From: Notospermus geniculatus
Lineage: Eukaryota; Nemertea; Pilidiophora; Heteronemertea; Lineidae
Length of the DNA: 64,000 bases
Direction of reading: 5' to 3'
Assembly (NCBI GenBank): GCA_002633025.1
Contig: NMRB01000165.1
Coordinates: forward strand, 307,464-371,463
Of the stretch, positions 1-13,029 are shown piece after piece (within the stretch, counting starts at the first letter, position 1; every line of letters starts with the position of its first letter). The position numbers were made by a program, and so were the translations under genes. Under the pieces are notes generated by a model. The model worked only from the letters and a program-made list of their open reading frames with translations. It did not search any database and was not told the origin of the DNA.

Positions 1-244
1 TGTCCTGCTCCCCCGAGAAAATTTTGATTCTGAAGTACCAGAAACGCGATTTCCTGGCATCTGGGCGGGTGACAATGGACATAACACTTGGAGGGGCGTG
101 CAAAATGCCCTTTTGGGATTTGCGTGCCTATTCCAAAAGGGCACCCCCAACCAAAAAGGGCACATCACGAAGTGTCATCTAGGACTACAAGAAATGCACA
201 GATTTTTCGTGAACGTCGAAAGCCATACATGTNACCGTGCTCTA

Positions 245-308
245 GTTAACACCATGTTAACATGGTGTTAACATGGTGCTAACAGCTTGTTGACACGGTG
301 TTAACATT
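245..308. repeat. Cluster of GTTAAC palindromes
   Basis: Four GTTAAC sites in about 60 bp, including a perfect 14-bp palindrome CCATGTTAACATGG. The flanking 1-230 contains a repeat-like stretch with inverted GTGCCCTTTTGG motifs and no coding signal. Confidence 0.6.
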
Positions 309-637
309 TCCTAGTAATCTGTAGACTTGCCAGGAAATGATTCACTGAAACTCATAGGTTTGCTGCACTACTGTCCCATGTCTGATGTGTAACATGCCTT
401 GCTCTCCCTTGATTTTGCTATGCATGAAACTCGTCAGTTATCTCCTCTAACTGGCCTACAGTCAATCCGATGTGTAAATGTACCTCGGTGGCTCCGAACT
501 TGTAGCAGATGTTCGAACATGGTTACCAGCCCTTTCTAAATATTCTACGGCTATAGCTTGCATAGCAAAATCTTCGAAAAACATCTTGAAAAGAAGGTCC
601 ATCTCCAAGAGAAAACAAGATGGCTGACTTAACTTGA

Positions 638-1075
638 CAGATCTGTAACACAGAATTCTGAACTCGAGACGGTGTAACACCTCCTTAATCACTTAGCGGT
701 TAGTGTTAATGACTTTTACATCAAAACAGGAATAAAACAACCAAGTGATTGCCTTTGTAGAGGCCGATTTCCTGATCATTTTGCTGAAAACCCGGAGAAG
801 ATAACTGGTGGAATAAAAAAGTTATTAGCGAAATTCTCTTAACAGATCCGAGGTTGCTGTGATTAAGTCAACAGATTATGTTACAGATCTGTTAGGTGTT
901 GGTGTTTATGTAACAGATCTGTTAGATTCAGCATTGATTCAACAGATCCGTAACACTAACACTGGTGTAACACCAGTGTTTGTATCGAGTTCAGAATTCG
1001 TGGTTTGTGTAGCAGATCTGTAACAGATCTGTCACACTAACACATAACACATAACACACCAAGTGTTCTGAACTC
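638..1075. repeat. Array of AACAGATCTGTT palindromes
   Basis: At least seven full or partial copies of GTAACAGATCTGTTAC, a further palindrome ACTGGTGTAACACCAGT at 961-977, and inverted GAGTTCAGAA motifs near 653, 986 and 1065. It probably forms one or two nested MITEs. Confidence 0.65.
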
Positions 1076-1077
1076 GC

Positions 1078-1231
1078 CCAATGTCTCGATGCTCTGGTCA
1101 GGAGCACTTTTCCCGTCCGAACCCGTCCATGAAGTTCGTAAAAAGACTGTAAAAAGTTGCCACTACGTTCGCACACAGTTTGAGCCCATTCGGCAACATT
1201 TTCATGAACGTACTGAGAACTAGTTTAGTGT
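1078..1231 (-). repeat. Dispersed repeat, second copy at 15806-16029
   Basis: The reverse complement matches 15800-15940 at about 85%, including AGTTCTCAGTACGTT and GGCTCAAACTGTGTGCGAAC. Confidence 0.75.
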
Positions 1232-2691
1232 GATGGGGCATCAGAAACACCAAAACCTGAGGCATGCATGGGCTGATCTAATGGTGGTTGAACGTACTTT
1301 AAAGCTTTTCATATCGAGCATTATCAGTGGTACTTGATGAAGTCTTACAAATAGAGAAGGTGTCAGTCGATCCTGTTTCAGCAACAAATGATATTCGCCA
1401 GAATGACATGACACACGGAATGACAACGTGATATTTCCGATTGAAACGTTCGTCTAATGGATAGCAAACATCTTGCAGCTGGGTAAGCATTAAACGCTGA
1501 TATCTTTTAGCAGTATGTTTACTCTCGAAGACCTGTTCGGTTCTCGATTGTGTTACAGGAAATTAAAGCTTCTTAAACACATCCTTCAGTGAGCAGAACA
1601 ACCTGACAGACGGTAGTTTCATTACTGTAAGTCGCTGTAGGAATCGTCAAAGCGCCAAAGGGTGTCCAACCAAATCACCAATTTCATTATTTCGTGGATA
1701 GAAATGGTGTAGATACTCCAGTATAGCAGTTGTGAAGTCACATAGATCTGGTTTTACCATGGGGTCTATAGCTCCTCCAACCTTTATCACGTCGAAATCG
1801 TCAGTGTCAGGATTTCGATTCGAGGACACCAGCAGCCTGCTATGTGGCCAGCAATGCCAATCATCACCCGGAGAAGCTGGACTCCAATGACAGTGACCTC
1901 ACAACTGATTCAAATCTTGATCAGGCGTACACAGTACGTGTACGTACGTACGTACTTCTGTAGTACGTGTGTAAGGACCATGTGTATGTGTGACGTCCCT
2001 AGAATAAATGCCTCGCACAGCATCACCTGAAGCACTTACCCAGCGGTCGGGAACGACGAAATGAACTGGGTAAGACAAATGTAAGACGAGGGATTGGCGA
2101 ATATCAGCCATGCTTTGCTAATGATCTTATTACCCACGCAAGATATTAGAGAGGAGCGAGTCGGAATAATGCCGTGTTTTTTTCGACTGCTTTGCGTGCC
2201 ATATGTCTACAAGTAATGATTCATATCTGCAACAGGTCGTAGTCACTGCGCGGAAGCTGTCTGGCGTTTACTCGTATAGAATCAAAGGCTTTCGCGTGGA
2301 CTTCCAATCAGAGTCAATCAGCCCTTTCATCCACGTAATGGTTCTCTAGATAAGCGTTTCATTGTGCCCTTAGAGGCAATTATTGCTCGATGTAGCAGTC
2401 CATGGATGGGATATATTGGTCGATTTGTCGCTGGTTGAGCAATCCATCAAAGAAAAAGAGGTTGAACCGGTCATGTCCATCGATAATCCGTGGTGTCTGC
2501 ATGAGGGACTGGATCAGTCAACATGTCCACGTTTGACTTTCGCATTAGATGTCGTTTGGTCACGGAACCAAGTGTGTTGGCTGCAGATGTTACTGGCTCC
2601 TTTTAACTACATGTATACTCCCCAATTAGTCCTTCGTACGTTGCCGTACATGGCCGATGAGGTATACCATTTCTGATGATCTAACAAAAAG

Positions 2692-2920
2692 CAAGTTTTC
2701 GCAAAGCCCCCGAAACGCCGATGCGAACATCTATCCTGTTGTTCGCTGCTCTATTCGTGACATCGAACAATGGGATAGGCGTCTTTGCGTCTCTATTAGA
2801 GAGTTTTCGCAAAGCCCCCAAAACGCCAGCGCGAACGTCTGTCCTTTTGTTCGGTGCTCTCTTCGTGGCGTCAAACAATGGGTATGGCGTTCGCGTTGGC
2901 GTTTCCTTGGATTTGCGAAA
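2692..2920. mobile_element. MITE with two tandem 113-bp units
   Basis: AGTTTTCGCAAAGCCCCC begins two head-to-tail units (2693 and 2806), and the right end GGATTTGCGAAAACT is the inverse of the start. Long open frames on both strands here are a by-product of the periodicity, not genes. Confidence 0.75.
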
Positions 2921-2998
2921 ACTCACTATTACCTCGACAGTGCTCGCGAAAGCTATTTATACAAAATCTAGTCTGAGCGACACCTGTCTCATTTTTTA

Positions 2999-3676
2999 GC
3001 TCAGCTGACCAAAGGTCAGCGGAGCTATTCATATGTATACTGAGTGGCGTCCGTCTGTCTGTCTGTCTGTAGTCCGTGAAACTGGCACGTTTTGCAACCG
3101 CAAGGCCCAGGGCCCTGAAAGTGGGTGGAGTGTTTGGTCCTAGGGAGGGCTCGAAACAGAACCGAAAATTTCCGCGATTTGACCTACATTCTGCTCTCCA
3201 GGGGGGTTATTCCATAAAATGAAAAATCCCCATTACTCAGTCCAGAGAAAATAGATCAAACTGTAACTGACATATTGTGTTGCTTATTTTATTCCTCACC
3301 TCCTGTAGGGGCAAATTGTTCGAAATTTTTCCACCAGGGGGTGTAATCTGCATAAATCAAAAACATGGGTTTTTGAATTTCCCCCCAGCACATGAGCATG
3401 CTCAGTGAATATCATTGATGATGTCACCATTTTATGCAGCTGATTTGATGACATCACAGTATTTCGTGTAGATTTGTGCTTCACAGGGAATTGAAAATGA
3501 AAGAACAGCCTTCTTGNGTGTTAACAAATTACCTGATAGGAAACCGTCGTTCTGTCGTAATCCTCCTGTTTTCAACAAACAACAAATTTACACACAATGT
3601 CTTCTCCACCTTGGAAACAATTGCCCACTTCAGTTACCGGTACCACTCCAAACAACTATTACAAAGTCAGCTGAGC
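2999..3676. mobile_element. MITE bounded by 11-bp inverted ends GCTCAGCTGAC
   Basis: GCTCAGCTGAC at 2999-3009 and GTCAGCTGAGC at 3666-3676. It includes a (TCTG)n tract at 3051-3070 and the motif AAGGCCCATGGGCCTCTTG just outside the right end, a pattern common in marine invertebrate repeats. It contains one N at 3516. Confidence 0.6.
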
Positions 3677-3739
3677 GCAAGGCCCATGGGCCTCTTGTTT
3701 TGTAACGAAATGGAGAATTTCACAAGAATGGGAAATTGA

Positions 3740-6700
3740 ATTACCTATCGACACCATGACCGACAGTCTTGTTTGCTCCTATGCCTGTCTGCCTATTTTG
3801 ATGGATCACCGTCGGCCCGGGTCTTCATGGTCATGGTGAATAAACATATCTGCTTTGTATGGAAGTCCTCGTCGTCCATCACTTCTGTTGGTGGTATCGA
3901 CTGCTGCGTAATCATGGGGGTGCATAATATCCGCAGGGTGTGATTGTATCGTCTACATTTATAGGCATACATCTTGGATTAGTAGACCCCCACGTTGGGG
4001 GAGTACACAAAAACACAAAAAGAATCGTAAAAGTAGGCCTACTTCTTCCACAACTATTGGTGATTCAGCAGCAGTTGAGTTCATATTGGCTTTTTTACCT
4101 TCATTGGTCACACCAGAGCCAACCTGTTGTCCACCTCAGGTCAGAGGTAGATGAGACATGGTCTGAAACATTCTTGACACTAGAGGGCGTTCCAAATAAC
4201 ACCCTCTAGTATCGATCAGCTATCGCCATGTTGAAAAGAAGTGCAGCGCAGTAATATGTGTAAGGATTCCTTACCATTGTGAAGCGGTCGACCGTTCACT
4301 CAATAAGCAAGCGTCGCCATGCGCAGTAGATCTAGTGCACGGTTATACGCCCACGGAAGGCATAAATAATACTATACAGGCCTGCTTAGGTCAAAATGAG
4401 GCTTAGATGCAAGACACAATAAAAATATTTGTGAAGCATAATCATTTTGTGGCAAGATATCTCGAGGTTTTTCGACAGTTATTCTGAGACCAAAGTAGTC
4501 CATGGCCGCGTGCGTTTTGTTTACCCACGTGACCAAACATCCCTCAGATGTTATACACTTATTCCACTTATAAAGTCAAGGGAAATATATATTTATTACT
4601 ATTCACTTCGAAATTGTGACACATCGATTGCAGGGAGAAGTTTAGGCGTGAATGTAGGGCCTAGTTGTTTAAGCGCAAGGTTCTGATTTTCGCGGCGTAT
4701 CACGGTTGTGATGTGCGAGGCCTGATCACATATCCATCCGCGGCCGTAAAAATCAAAATGGCGGATGCCGTTCGATGACAGTGTCGATATTGCGTAGAAA
4801 TTCGGCACTGTGTACAGTTTGGGTCTGAAAAAAAGAACGTGTTATCAACGGTATCCTTATGACACTGTAACAACCTCCCATTCAACGTGGCTTACAAGAA
4901 GGGCGGCCATGACGATGGTTGGTCGGACCTGCGCACTTTCTTTCCTGTAAAGGAATGGTGTTATGTAGTGGCCAGTAGCCAGTCGTGTTCTTCGCTTGCT
5001 GAGACAGCCACTTCCTTCTTCGGTCAAGTACGATACACTCACGACGAGTGGTCATATTGGAAAAGGACGAGGCGGTAGATGCGTTGCTCATCCTCCGCTT
5101 CGAGTTTCGAGTTGTTTTAGATAAATGTCATTAACTGACAAGATTTCATGGAGTGAGCAGGTGGCGTGTGAAGTATCAGAATGTTGTCCTGTTTATCGAT
5201 AGAAACGAAGGATTGATCGAGGGAAATCTCCGGACGGCACTCAGAGCGACACTCTGGGAAACATCTGCATCGATCATTTCTGAGGTGGCACCTCGAAAAC
5301 CTGTTGTGTTCATCCCTCGTGTGACGAAAGAACGGGTCGACCCTCTGTGTCAGTGCAGGCTTCGTGGCCCCAGATCTTTGGTGTAGGTCTTCTATACCTG
5401 TAAGCTAATTCCTCATTTGAAGTACAGCTAACGATTCCATTTTAGAAACTTGTAGCCTACATGTAGCCTACACATGTACATTTACGTCGTTCCGATATTA
5501 ACCCAGCAGCAGCATTGAACATCTTCTCTAATGAAAACCGCTTTGTGCAAAAACCGTTTACGTATTTAAAATACAACGCCAATCATGTAAAAGAAGGTAC
5601 ATGTAGTTGCTCATTTCATTCAAAGATGTCACGACCATGCCTCTCTTCGCTTGCGAGTCCTGATGACGGTGCCTGTGGTAGTACCGGGCTTCATTCAAGT
5701 GAGTGAAAGCTTTTTGAATGCACTAATCGTTTTATACAGGAAATTAAAGTGCTTTTGTACATAGCAATAGATTTCGATTATCTTTCCCGCCCCCTCAAGA
5801 GTTCTGACGGTTTAATTGACTTTGCGTCGGTACAGAGACAATCGCAGACGTTTCCTCCTCCGAGTCACGCTGGTTTTCCATCATGGATTCTTCATTAATG
5901 TTGTCTGATTTGACTTTGTCTTGAAACGTGGAAAACTGAGATGAAATTAATGATCTCGGGATTGCGCTCCTGCCAAGAGGGAAATGCACTTTTCAACAAA
6001 CGACACCTGTTCAACGAACTTTGTACTTACGACTTCGACGCAAAAGACACTTGCAAGACGGATCGCCATGATTAACAATCCCTTTAGGAGACATTTTGCC
6101 ACTTCGCACTTCCTAACCTAATTTTGAGATAAATAACCGGGCAATTTAAAGGTAAAGTTTTCGACCCACGTATATTTCTTGACCCCCTGAGGACTCGGAC
6201 GTTACCGTCTCCTTGGCTCTTTCCCAGCTGGTTGCTAATCTGTATAATAATGCTGGAAGTCGGCTCAATAAAGTCACACTTAGAAGTTTGGTTTTGCCTC
6301 GAAATTCGGCATGGTAATAGAGGATACCATATCCTGATGCAACGGGTAGTTTAATTTGCGAAGAGGACTTTGTTTTGCTAGCAATTTTACTTTTTTAACG
6401 GTGTTGTTCGATTGCTTTCTAAATTCTCCCTACCGCACAACGTGTTGCACCAATTCCAGCCGTGCCGTGCATTCCAACCTCCGCCAAAATCAGAATCGCC
6501 GATTGCCACGGGTTCTTGTTAGTACGATTATAAACTCGGTAACATCTCGGTCCCTTGCGTCCATTTTATTGAGCAAACGACTGCAATTAATTGAATGAAT
6601 AACAAAAACAGGGAGTAAACCGCTCGTTCGGTTTTACTTAATCCTCCTGCTGTATCGTTGGAATGGTCGTTTACACTAAATCCTTGTCCAACTGGATAAA

Positions 6701-7440
6701 ACTATCCTTTTGTAAATAATGCATCAACCATTTTCCGGACGATTTCCCCCAGGGAAGAGGTTTGCTGCAATTTGTACGATTGCGACGGAATACATTTCCC
6801 CTCCGTTGATCCCGTAAACATGGGTGGGAAAGGTAAAAACAACGCCGTCATGGCAAAAACGTACCGGTACATGTAACTCGGTGGCAGATGGATTTCGTTA
6901 GTCGGATGATTTGTGAGCCTGTTTCAGAAAGCACCTGATGGGAAATTGCCGACCTTCAGTTATTGCGCTGCCTCAATAGCTAGTCCAGCCGTTTGTTCGG
7001 AAATTAGGTCCATAGAAAGTGTAACTGACCATAAGATCGTATAAGATTCGTTGGACCTTGATTACATTTACTAGTATATTCGGAGTTTATGATCAGATGT
7101 ACACTGTTAGAAGTTACTAATTTTACAGAAATTGCCTGCAGCTGAGTTCCCAGAACTTTCTGTAAATTTACATACGGTATGATTTGTTTTGCTGTGTTGG
7201 TTGGACTCAATTGGACTTTCCATAATGGTGCTTTCTGCGAGCAGTATGAAAATATAATTTGGTCAGCCTCCAGTCAAGTCTCTGTTTACATTTCTTTAAG
7301 TCTGTAATTTTGCAGAGCCAGTCCCTGAGACTCTGCTGCAGGAATTTTCTGTAAAATCCTCTGTTATTTCTAACAGTGTAGAAAAATGAAAATTTGTACA
7401 TGTATATAATGACGCAGTATCATCCGAATCATCTGCCATC
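3740..7440. other. No clear gene; scattered short repeats
   Basis: I see only short shadow-like open frames, a small inverted repeat at 4177-4210 and the candidate terminal exon at 5795-5935. Confidence 0.5.
5795..5935 (-). CDS. Candidate terminal coding exon (unassigned)
   Basis: On the minus strand, TTAATTTCATCTCAG precedes a 46-codon open stretch starting FSTFQDKVKSDNINEES, rich in Glu, Ser and Asn, and ending QLNRQNS then TGA. The composition looks like a real hydrophilic C-terminus and the acceptor is reasonable. I recognise no family, and no partner exon was found further upstream on that strand. It may well be chance. Confidence 0.25.
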   Translation of the reverse strand, partial: FSTFQDKVKSDNINEESMMENQRDSEEETSAIVSVPTQSQLNRQNS

Positions 7441-7445
7441 ACCCG

Positions 7446-7502
7446 TCATTGTTCCCATCCGTTGTATTGTTGTTCCAACAATACAACGGATGGGAATAAT
7501 GA
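7446..7502. repeat. 27-bp inverted repeat with 3-nt loop
   Basis: The left arm TCATTGTTCCCATCCGTTG continues to a TTC loop and is repeated inverted, with one mismatch in 27. It could be a tiny fold-back or a cruciform-forming site. Confidence 0.85.
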
Positions 7503-7579
7503 GTGTTCACATTGGACGATCGTCTGAAGGCACACTAAAAAATGTCTATCAATGCTAAAGGCAACATCTCATGTACTAC

Positions 7580-7927
7580 TACAGTGGCCCATAGAGCTCA
7601 TTGATGAAAAAGTTTTGCATTTGCATTTTTCCCGAGGTTTGATTATTTTTCTCGGGGGTTTGTAAAATCTTTAGAAGTTCTCACCGTGGTGAAAACGTTT
7701 CCACCTCGGTGAAAACATTCCCCCTGCGGTGAAAACCTTTTCCACCGCGGTGAGAACTTCCCACCGCGGTGGAAACATTCTCACTGCGGTGAAAATGATT
7801 TTCACCGAGGTGGAGAAGTTTTCACCACGGTGAGAACTGCTAACCCCCCCCCCAAAAATGATCAAACCTCGGGAAAAAAACTATAAATGCAAATATATTT
7901 CATCAGTGAGCTCTATGGGCCACCGTA
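7580..7927. mobile_element. MITE of the GGCCCATAGAGCTC family with an internal palindrome array
   Basis: The ends match the 28606-28787 hairpin. The interior (7682-7832) holds about eight copies of a near-palindrome CACCGCGGTG, spaced about 20 bp apart and separated by AAAAC/GAAA-type spacers. Confidence 0.85.
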
Positions 7928-8787
7928 TTCTTCTGATGAATTGGTCACAAATGAAGATACGTACTCCCTGTTTTAGCTATTTTGGTAGGCAGGGGAATCT
8001 GCAACCAAAGGCAATAGTGTGGAGAACATCATTCATCTTTGATTCATATAGCCATTCATAGCCAGGTCGTGAGCGGCCTACTTCCGGTGGTCGTCGTTAG
8101 AACATGAAGAATCACTAAATGCTCTCATCCTGAAGAAGGGAATTCCGTAATTATCTTGCCTTCTGATGCTGCATTTAATAACTGGAGTACGTGCTTGTGC
8201 CATCAGTTCAGTCTTGAACCTCTGGGGCAGCAGCAACAGCGTATTAGAGAAAGGCTTGGACGCCTTGAACACCATGGTGGCCTCCGTGCACGTGGCGGCG
8301 TTGATCTACTGCCATCCATGTCATTGGCCGCGGCAGGGGTGTCCCCATAAAGTGCAATGAAATGCGAAATCACCTGCGACCGGAAGGTTGCGCAGAAGTG
8401 GGGCCCTGTGTCCCGGAAAACGTTGAGTACCTCCCCTCACATTTCCGCCTGACAATGTAAGGTCGCGATTTCTGATGAAATCACAGTTAGCCTTTGATCT
8501 TTCGTATTGGTGTACTCAATCACTTCTCCCTGAGCGGGAGTGTGATAACTTCATTAGTATTAACCCCCTTGAATTTGTGCAATAGCCCACACCACCGGTG
8601 CTGTGGAAAAGTGGAAACAACTAATGATAGTCTCATGACGTTCCGCACTAAAGGTTTTAGAGTCTTTCCGCTAAAATGTTGCCATCTCAGATGGGAGTCT
8701 CGTCGATAAATCTCCGCTTTCGTTATGTGTTTTCCCAATAGTTTCTAGCAGCCGCCGAAGAGAGTAAGAAATAAAAAGTGGAAATAA

Positions 8788-8992
8788 GAAGTGGGAAATT
8801 TATTTTGTGCGAATTTTTCAATTTCTCCAATTGGGAGAAAAATTTTCCCATTTTGCGAAATTTTCTTAAAATGACACGACATTTTGTCTGATTTTTCGGG
8901 CGACATTTCTCAAAATGGGAAAAAAATGTTCTCCCGGAGAACAAATTGCGAAATTGAAAAATTCGCGGAAAATTCCAAAATTTCCCACTTCA
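8788..8992. mobile_element. AT-rich fold-back with GAAGTGGGAAATT ends
   Basis: Arms of about 80 bp, complementary with several mismatches, from GAAGTGGGAAATT to TTTCCCACTTCAC. They carry inverted GGGAGAA/TTCTCCC motifs. Confidence 0.7.
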
Positions 8993-10600
8993 CGATCCGT
9001 TTTTTACGAAAGTATTTTCCATTTAATTGGTATAAACTATTTAATGCCAAAAAAGGCTCGAGTTACAGTTTTTGAAATATTTCATATTCCCGACCAACTA
9101 TCCAAAAAAGGCGATCGTGCTGCACTAGAATGCACATATGGCATTAACATCCAAAATAAATTTTTCTAATATATGTGTCCAAAAAAGAGAAACCTTGTTT
9201 GGGAAATTTGAAAATTTCCATACCGCTCGCCAGTTACTTCTTTGTTATGTAGCTTTGCACTGTTCCCGCTCTTTGAGTAAACTCTGTTCGGCCATTTGTG
9301 ACCAAAGCTCCACCAGCGACAGAGCTGAACAATACCCGCAGTGGACACAAAAGATTTAGGGTCGGCACGTACACTGAAGATTGGTTTTCGAAAACCAGGG
9401 TGATCGGATTTAATCTGAATGTGAATGACTGGTCGTTTGACCAGCGCACAAAGGAAAGTTCCGTGGATTGCCACTAGGGAATGAGAGCTCAGCTATAGGT
9501 AGCCCCCCGCCTTAATGTACTTTTCGATCTTGGGCATGTGTTGCAACTTAGTTAGAATCAACTTTAACATTAACTTATCTTTAAGAACTTAAATTGAAAT
9601 TTCCCAACCACGTCTGACAATAAGCAACAATCAATAATATTATCTTCACTAAGTTTACCAATAAAGTATGCACTGTGTACAGCAACAAATGTACAGTGGT
9701 CGCGGTTCTAGCTGACGTGAATTTTGTCGTGGACATCGTCATCCGACGGTGACAGCTTTGGGAATTTTTTCCTGGTTATTTTTCATAACATCAGAGGAAA
9801 AATACATTTGATTACATCGAAATATTCTTCGCAAGACTGGAACGGTATAAATCGGATTACATATTGTAATTTTGTTTGATGTTTCATAATTTAGGTATTT
9901 GCCGATGAGACCCGGTGCCCAAAGCAAACGAAATTAAATGGAGTGAGGATAGGTAGGACCTTAGCTAAGAAAGTTATCCATCAGTCTATCATTTAATCCC
10001 TTTACAGAAATTTATCACATAAGAGTAGGGGAAATTAGATTCTTGTGGAATGCGTCGGTCTTCAGAAAAGAAATACATGTAGTAATCTTATTTTACAGAA
10101 GATCGATGAGATCAAAAACGATGAAATTGGAATGGTAGACAGAGTATAATCAGTCGATGGAATAATGTTGGATAATTGTCATCATTAAGTTTCGTTGTCT
10201 AGATGACGAGGACTAGAAAAAGCTACTGATGTAGGCTATCATCTTCAATTTGTCTATGTGATAAGAACATCAGTCGTCTATTGACAATGGCAGAGAGCGA
10301 TTAAAGATTTCATCACGTTCAGACAGACGTCTTAGTCGTTTATAAAGTTCGTGTTCGACAATAGGCTGGTATCCGATATGGATATGAGGGGTCTGGAGAG
10401 TACAAAGATCCTGCCTCTAATCCGCAGCCGTCATCAGCTCGGTCGTCGGTGAATTGTGTTTAAAGTAGATCGAAGGCTAATGGGACTTACTAGCGTGACT
10501 TATCAGACAGTCTTCAAGAAGTTATCACTGCGCCACTGTAACCACGCAGACCACGTTCTTTTCCACAAAACAGTCAAAACGTTGATACATGTAACTGTTG
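8993..10600. other. No gene recognised
   Basis: AT-rich sequence with short open frames only. No splice-bounded conserved protein was noticed. Confidence 0.5.
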
Positions 10601-10620
10601 CTATCACTAGCTTTTTTCCG

Positions 10621-10905
10621 CTGGGGGGGGGGCATTTTAAGCAGATGAGCCCAACCGACATGGGCTTTGCCTTCCGGCGCCGAAGGGGCCGGTTTTGCGG
10701 GGGGCCTGGGGGACGACCCCAGAACAATTTTGAAATTAAAATTAGAAGCTCTGAGATGCGATTTGAGGTCAAGTTCCTGCACTCTGAGACATGAACAATA
10801 TTGATCTTCTATCCCATTTGATTCTGTTGGAAAAAAATTTTTACACAATTTTCCTGGGGGGGGGGGGCATTTGCCCCCTGTCCCTATGCTAGCTACGGGC
10901 CTGAC
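10621..10905. repeat. Interspersed repeat with G-runs
   Basis: Two G-runs (10622-10631 and 10857-10867) flank a segment ending TGCCCCCTGTCCCTATGC and TAGCTACGGGCCTG, which looks like the tail of an old repeat family. Confidence 0.45.
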
Positions 10906-11570
10906 TAGGAACGAAATCCTTGTATTCAACGAGGTCACCGTCTCTGAATAAGTACCGACGTACTTCTCAGTGAGAGTCCTTCATATAATTTATCTCACTG
11001 CGCTATTACTCTGACCAATTCCTAATCTCGTGAACCAGGTGGTTTATTGAAAAACTGGACCCTTGATCAAACCGAATCCGCCGGCGATGTCGCTTGTTTT
11101 CATGCCGATATCACTCCGGCAACATCGGAACCTTGTAGCCCGTGGAGTTGTGCAAACCCGGAGTCTTGTAAAGACCATAATTACTGTGTTGTCATGCCTC
11201 CTAGACACGCAGGATAACGAATCCTTTGCAGTGGCTGCGGATTCTTCACTTCCTCTCGGAGAGAGAAACCAACTCACTCCACTTCCTCAACTCGCCATAG
11301 TCCACCTCAAGGGCTAGTGCAAGCTGGTTTTTTCCTGTAATTGACATTGTATGTAGGACCATGAGGCATTACGTATTCGTAGAAGACTTAGTAGTCGAGT
11401 GCATGATTCGCATCAAAAATATCTGTGAAAGAAAGTTACAATGTAGGCGGCGTACCTTCTTCTTCACGTCAAAGAAGGTATGATTGTTTCTTGGCGGAAC
11501 GTGCGTATATAGGACACACAGAATAAGAATTAGTGACTCAAAAAACAGGGCTAGATTGGTCTTGGAATCT

Positions 11571-12078
11571 ATAGCCGTTTTTACACTACGCAGAATTTTG
11601 GTCCGGATGAACCGTGCCGTGCTCGACCCGGGCCAGGCCCGCCTCAGAAAGAGCATTTTACCCCATTCACACTGCACCATGATAACCGCGCCAATATCTG
11701 AATCGCCGGCTCTCCTTTCTGTGGAGGTAGGAAATCTCCGTCATTTTTAATATGGCTGCGCCCATGATCATTCGCGGCAATGACGTATTGAGTTCAAGGC
11801 CGATAAATGAGTATGCGCACTTCACTAAAGGCGAGTCATTCAAGTGGGCCGGGCCCAGTAGCGTGTTTACACTGTCATGACTAGGCAGTTTTCCAGCGGA
11901 ACCGTGCTCGACCCGGGTCGAACCCACCTCCTGTTGGGGGGTTCGGCCCGGATGAAAGTAGCGCCGTGCCGAGCCCAGTTGTGCCGTGCCAACCCATTTA
12001 CACTATCACCTTTTTTGCCGCGCCGTGCTCGACCCGGGTCGAGCACGGTCGAAAACACGTAGTGTAAAAGGGGCCTAT
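11571..12078. mobile_element. MITE with TTTTTACACTACG ends
   Basis: The left end ATAGCCGTTTTTACACTACG is the approximate inverse of the right end CGTAGTGTAAAAGGGGCCTA. The interior carries repeated CCGTGCTCGACCCGGGTCG units, and a nested partial copy seems likely near 11870. Confidence 0.75.
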
Positions 12079-12947
12079 GACATAACGGGGACTTCGACTT
12101 GACCGACATGCCACGTTAACAACAAGATGAGATTGCCACATGATGCCCCTGGGGCGCGAACAAATCCTTTAGTTGTTAGTCGGTCCTTCGGTAACAGTTT
12201 TTAACTTAAGGTGCTGTATTTTACGTTGTTGTATGGAGGGAGGGAGGGGGCGCCGAATCAATAGATACTTGAAATTGGTAGCCCTACCTTTTAGTGACGT
12301 TGACCCTTTTTTTCTTCTTGAAAGAGCAGTTGAAGTGGAAATAAGACCACATCATCGATCCATCATCATTCCTAATAGCAATCGGAAATGTGAATGAAGT
12401 TATGCAGAACCACTCATGCGTAATCAAAATCTGATATGTATGTAAAACCTGATGAAGCAGTGTTCCTTAATGCTTGGTCTTCTCGAAGAAGCTTCCTTTA
12501 CGTATGTCCCAGTTCCATTCATGAGACACAAATCTACAAGAATATAAATCGATGACAACAAATCATGCATTTTAAGAAATGAATCAAGTCGTCTTTTGCT
12601 ATTGGAAAGTTTTTGCCAGTGATGTATTGCGCCGCAGGGTACGTTACAGAGATCACTTCAGTAGGTTCAGATCATCAAAGCGAACGGCAATGTGGACTTA
12701 ATGACGTCGTTCCCGTTGCCGTGCTAAAATTTAGTGGCATCAGAAACGTATAAATGTGATGGTTAGTTCGACTCCATTGGGCGAATGGGAAAAGGCCAGA
12801 AGTCAGACAGTCATTATCATTACATGAGGTTCTTAGGGCTCGTTCCCTTCGTCATCATTATGGTGACATCATGCAGGGGTCGTGAGCAGGACCAACTTGT
12901 TGCGGTTGAATTTATACGATTGGGTTCGCCGGGCGTCGCGTTTGTTG

Positions 12948-13029
12948 GACTGGCTCCACTCCCGCGGCGCTCATTGCACAACCAATGAGCGCCGCGGTCA
13001 GTGGAGCGGCAAAGACGGGAACCAGTCTA
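12948..13029. mobile_element. 82-bp MITE of the TAGACTGGT family with 11-bp target duplication
   Basis: CGCGTTTGTTG flanks both ends (12937-12947 and 13030-13040). The element is a GC-rich hairpin whose right end, GGGAACCAGTCTA, matches the elements at 33020 and 43410. Confidence 0.8.

Noticed and set aside
2657-2999. Three overlapping open frames of about 100 codons on both strands
   Set aside because: They arise from two tandem 113-bp units of a MITE.
7682-7832. CRISPR-like regular array
   Set aside because: Units are degenerate 10-bp palindromes with similar spacers inside a transposon in an animal genome.
8156-8360. Overlapping open frames with helix-like content
   Set aside because: No family recognised, no convincing splice borders, and frames are open on both strands.
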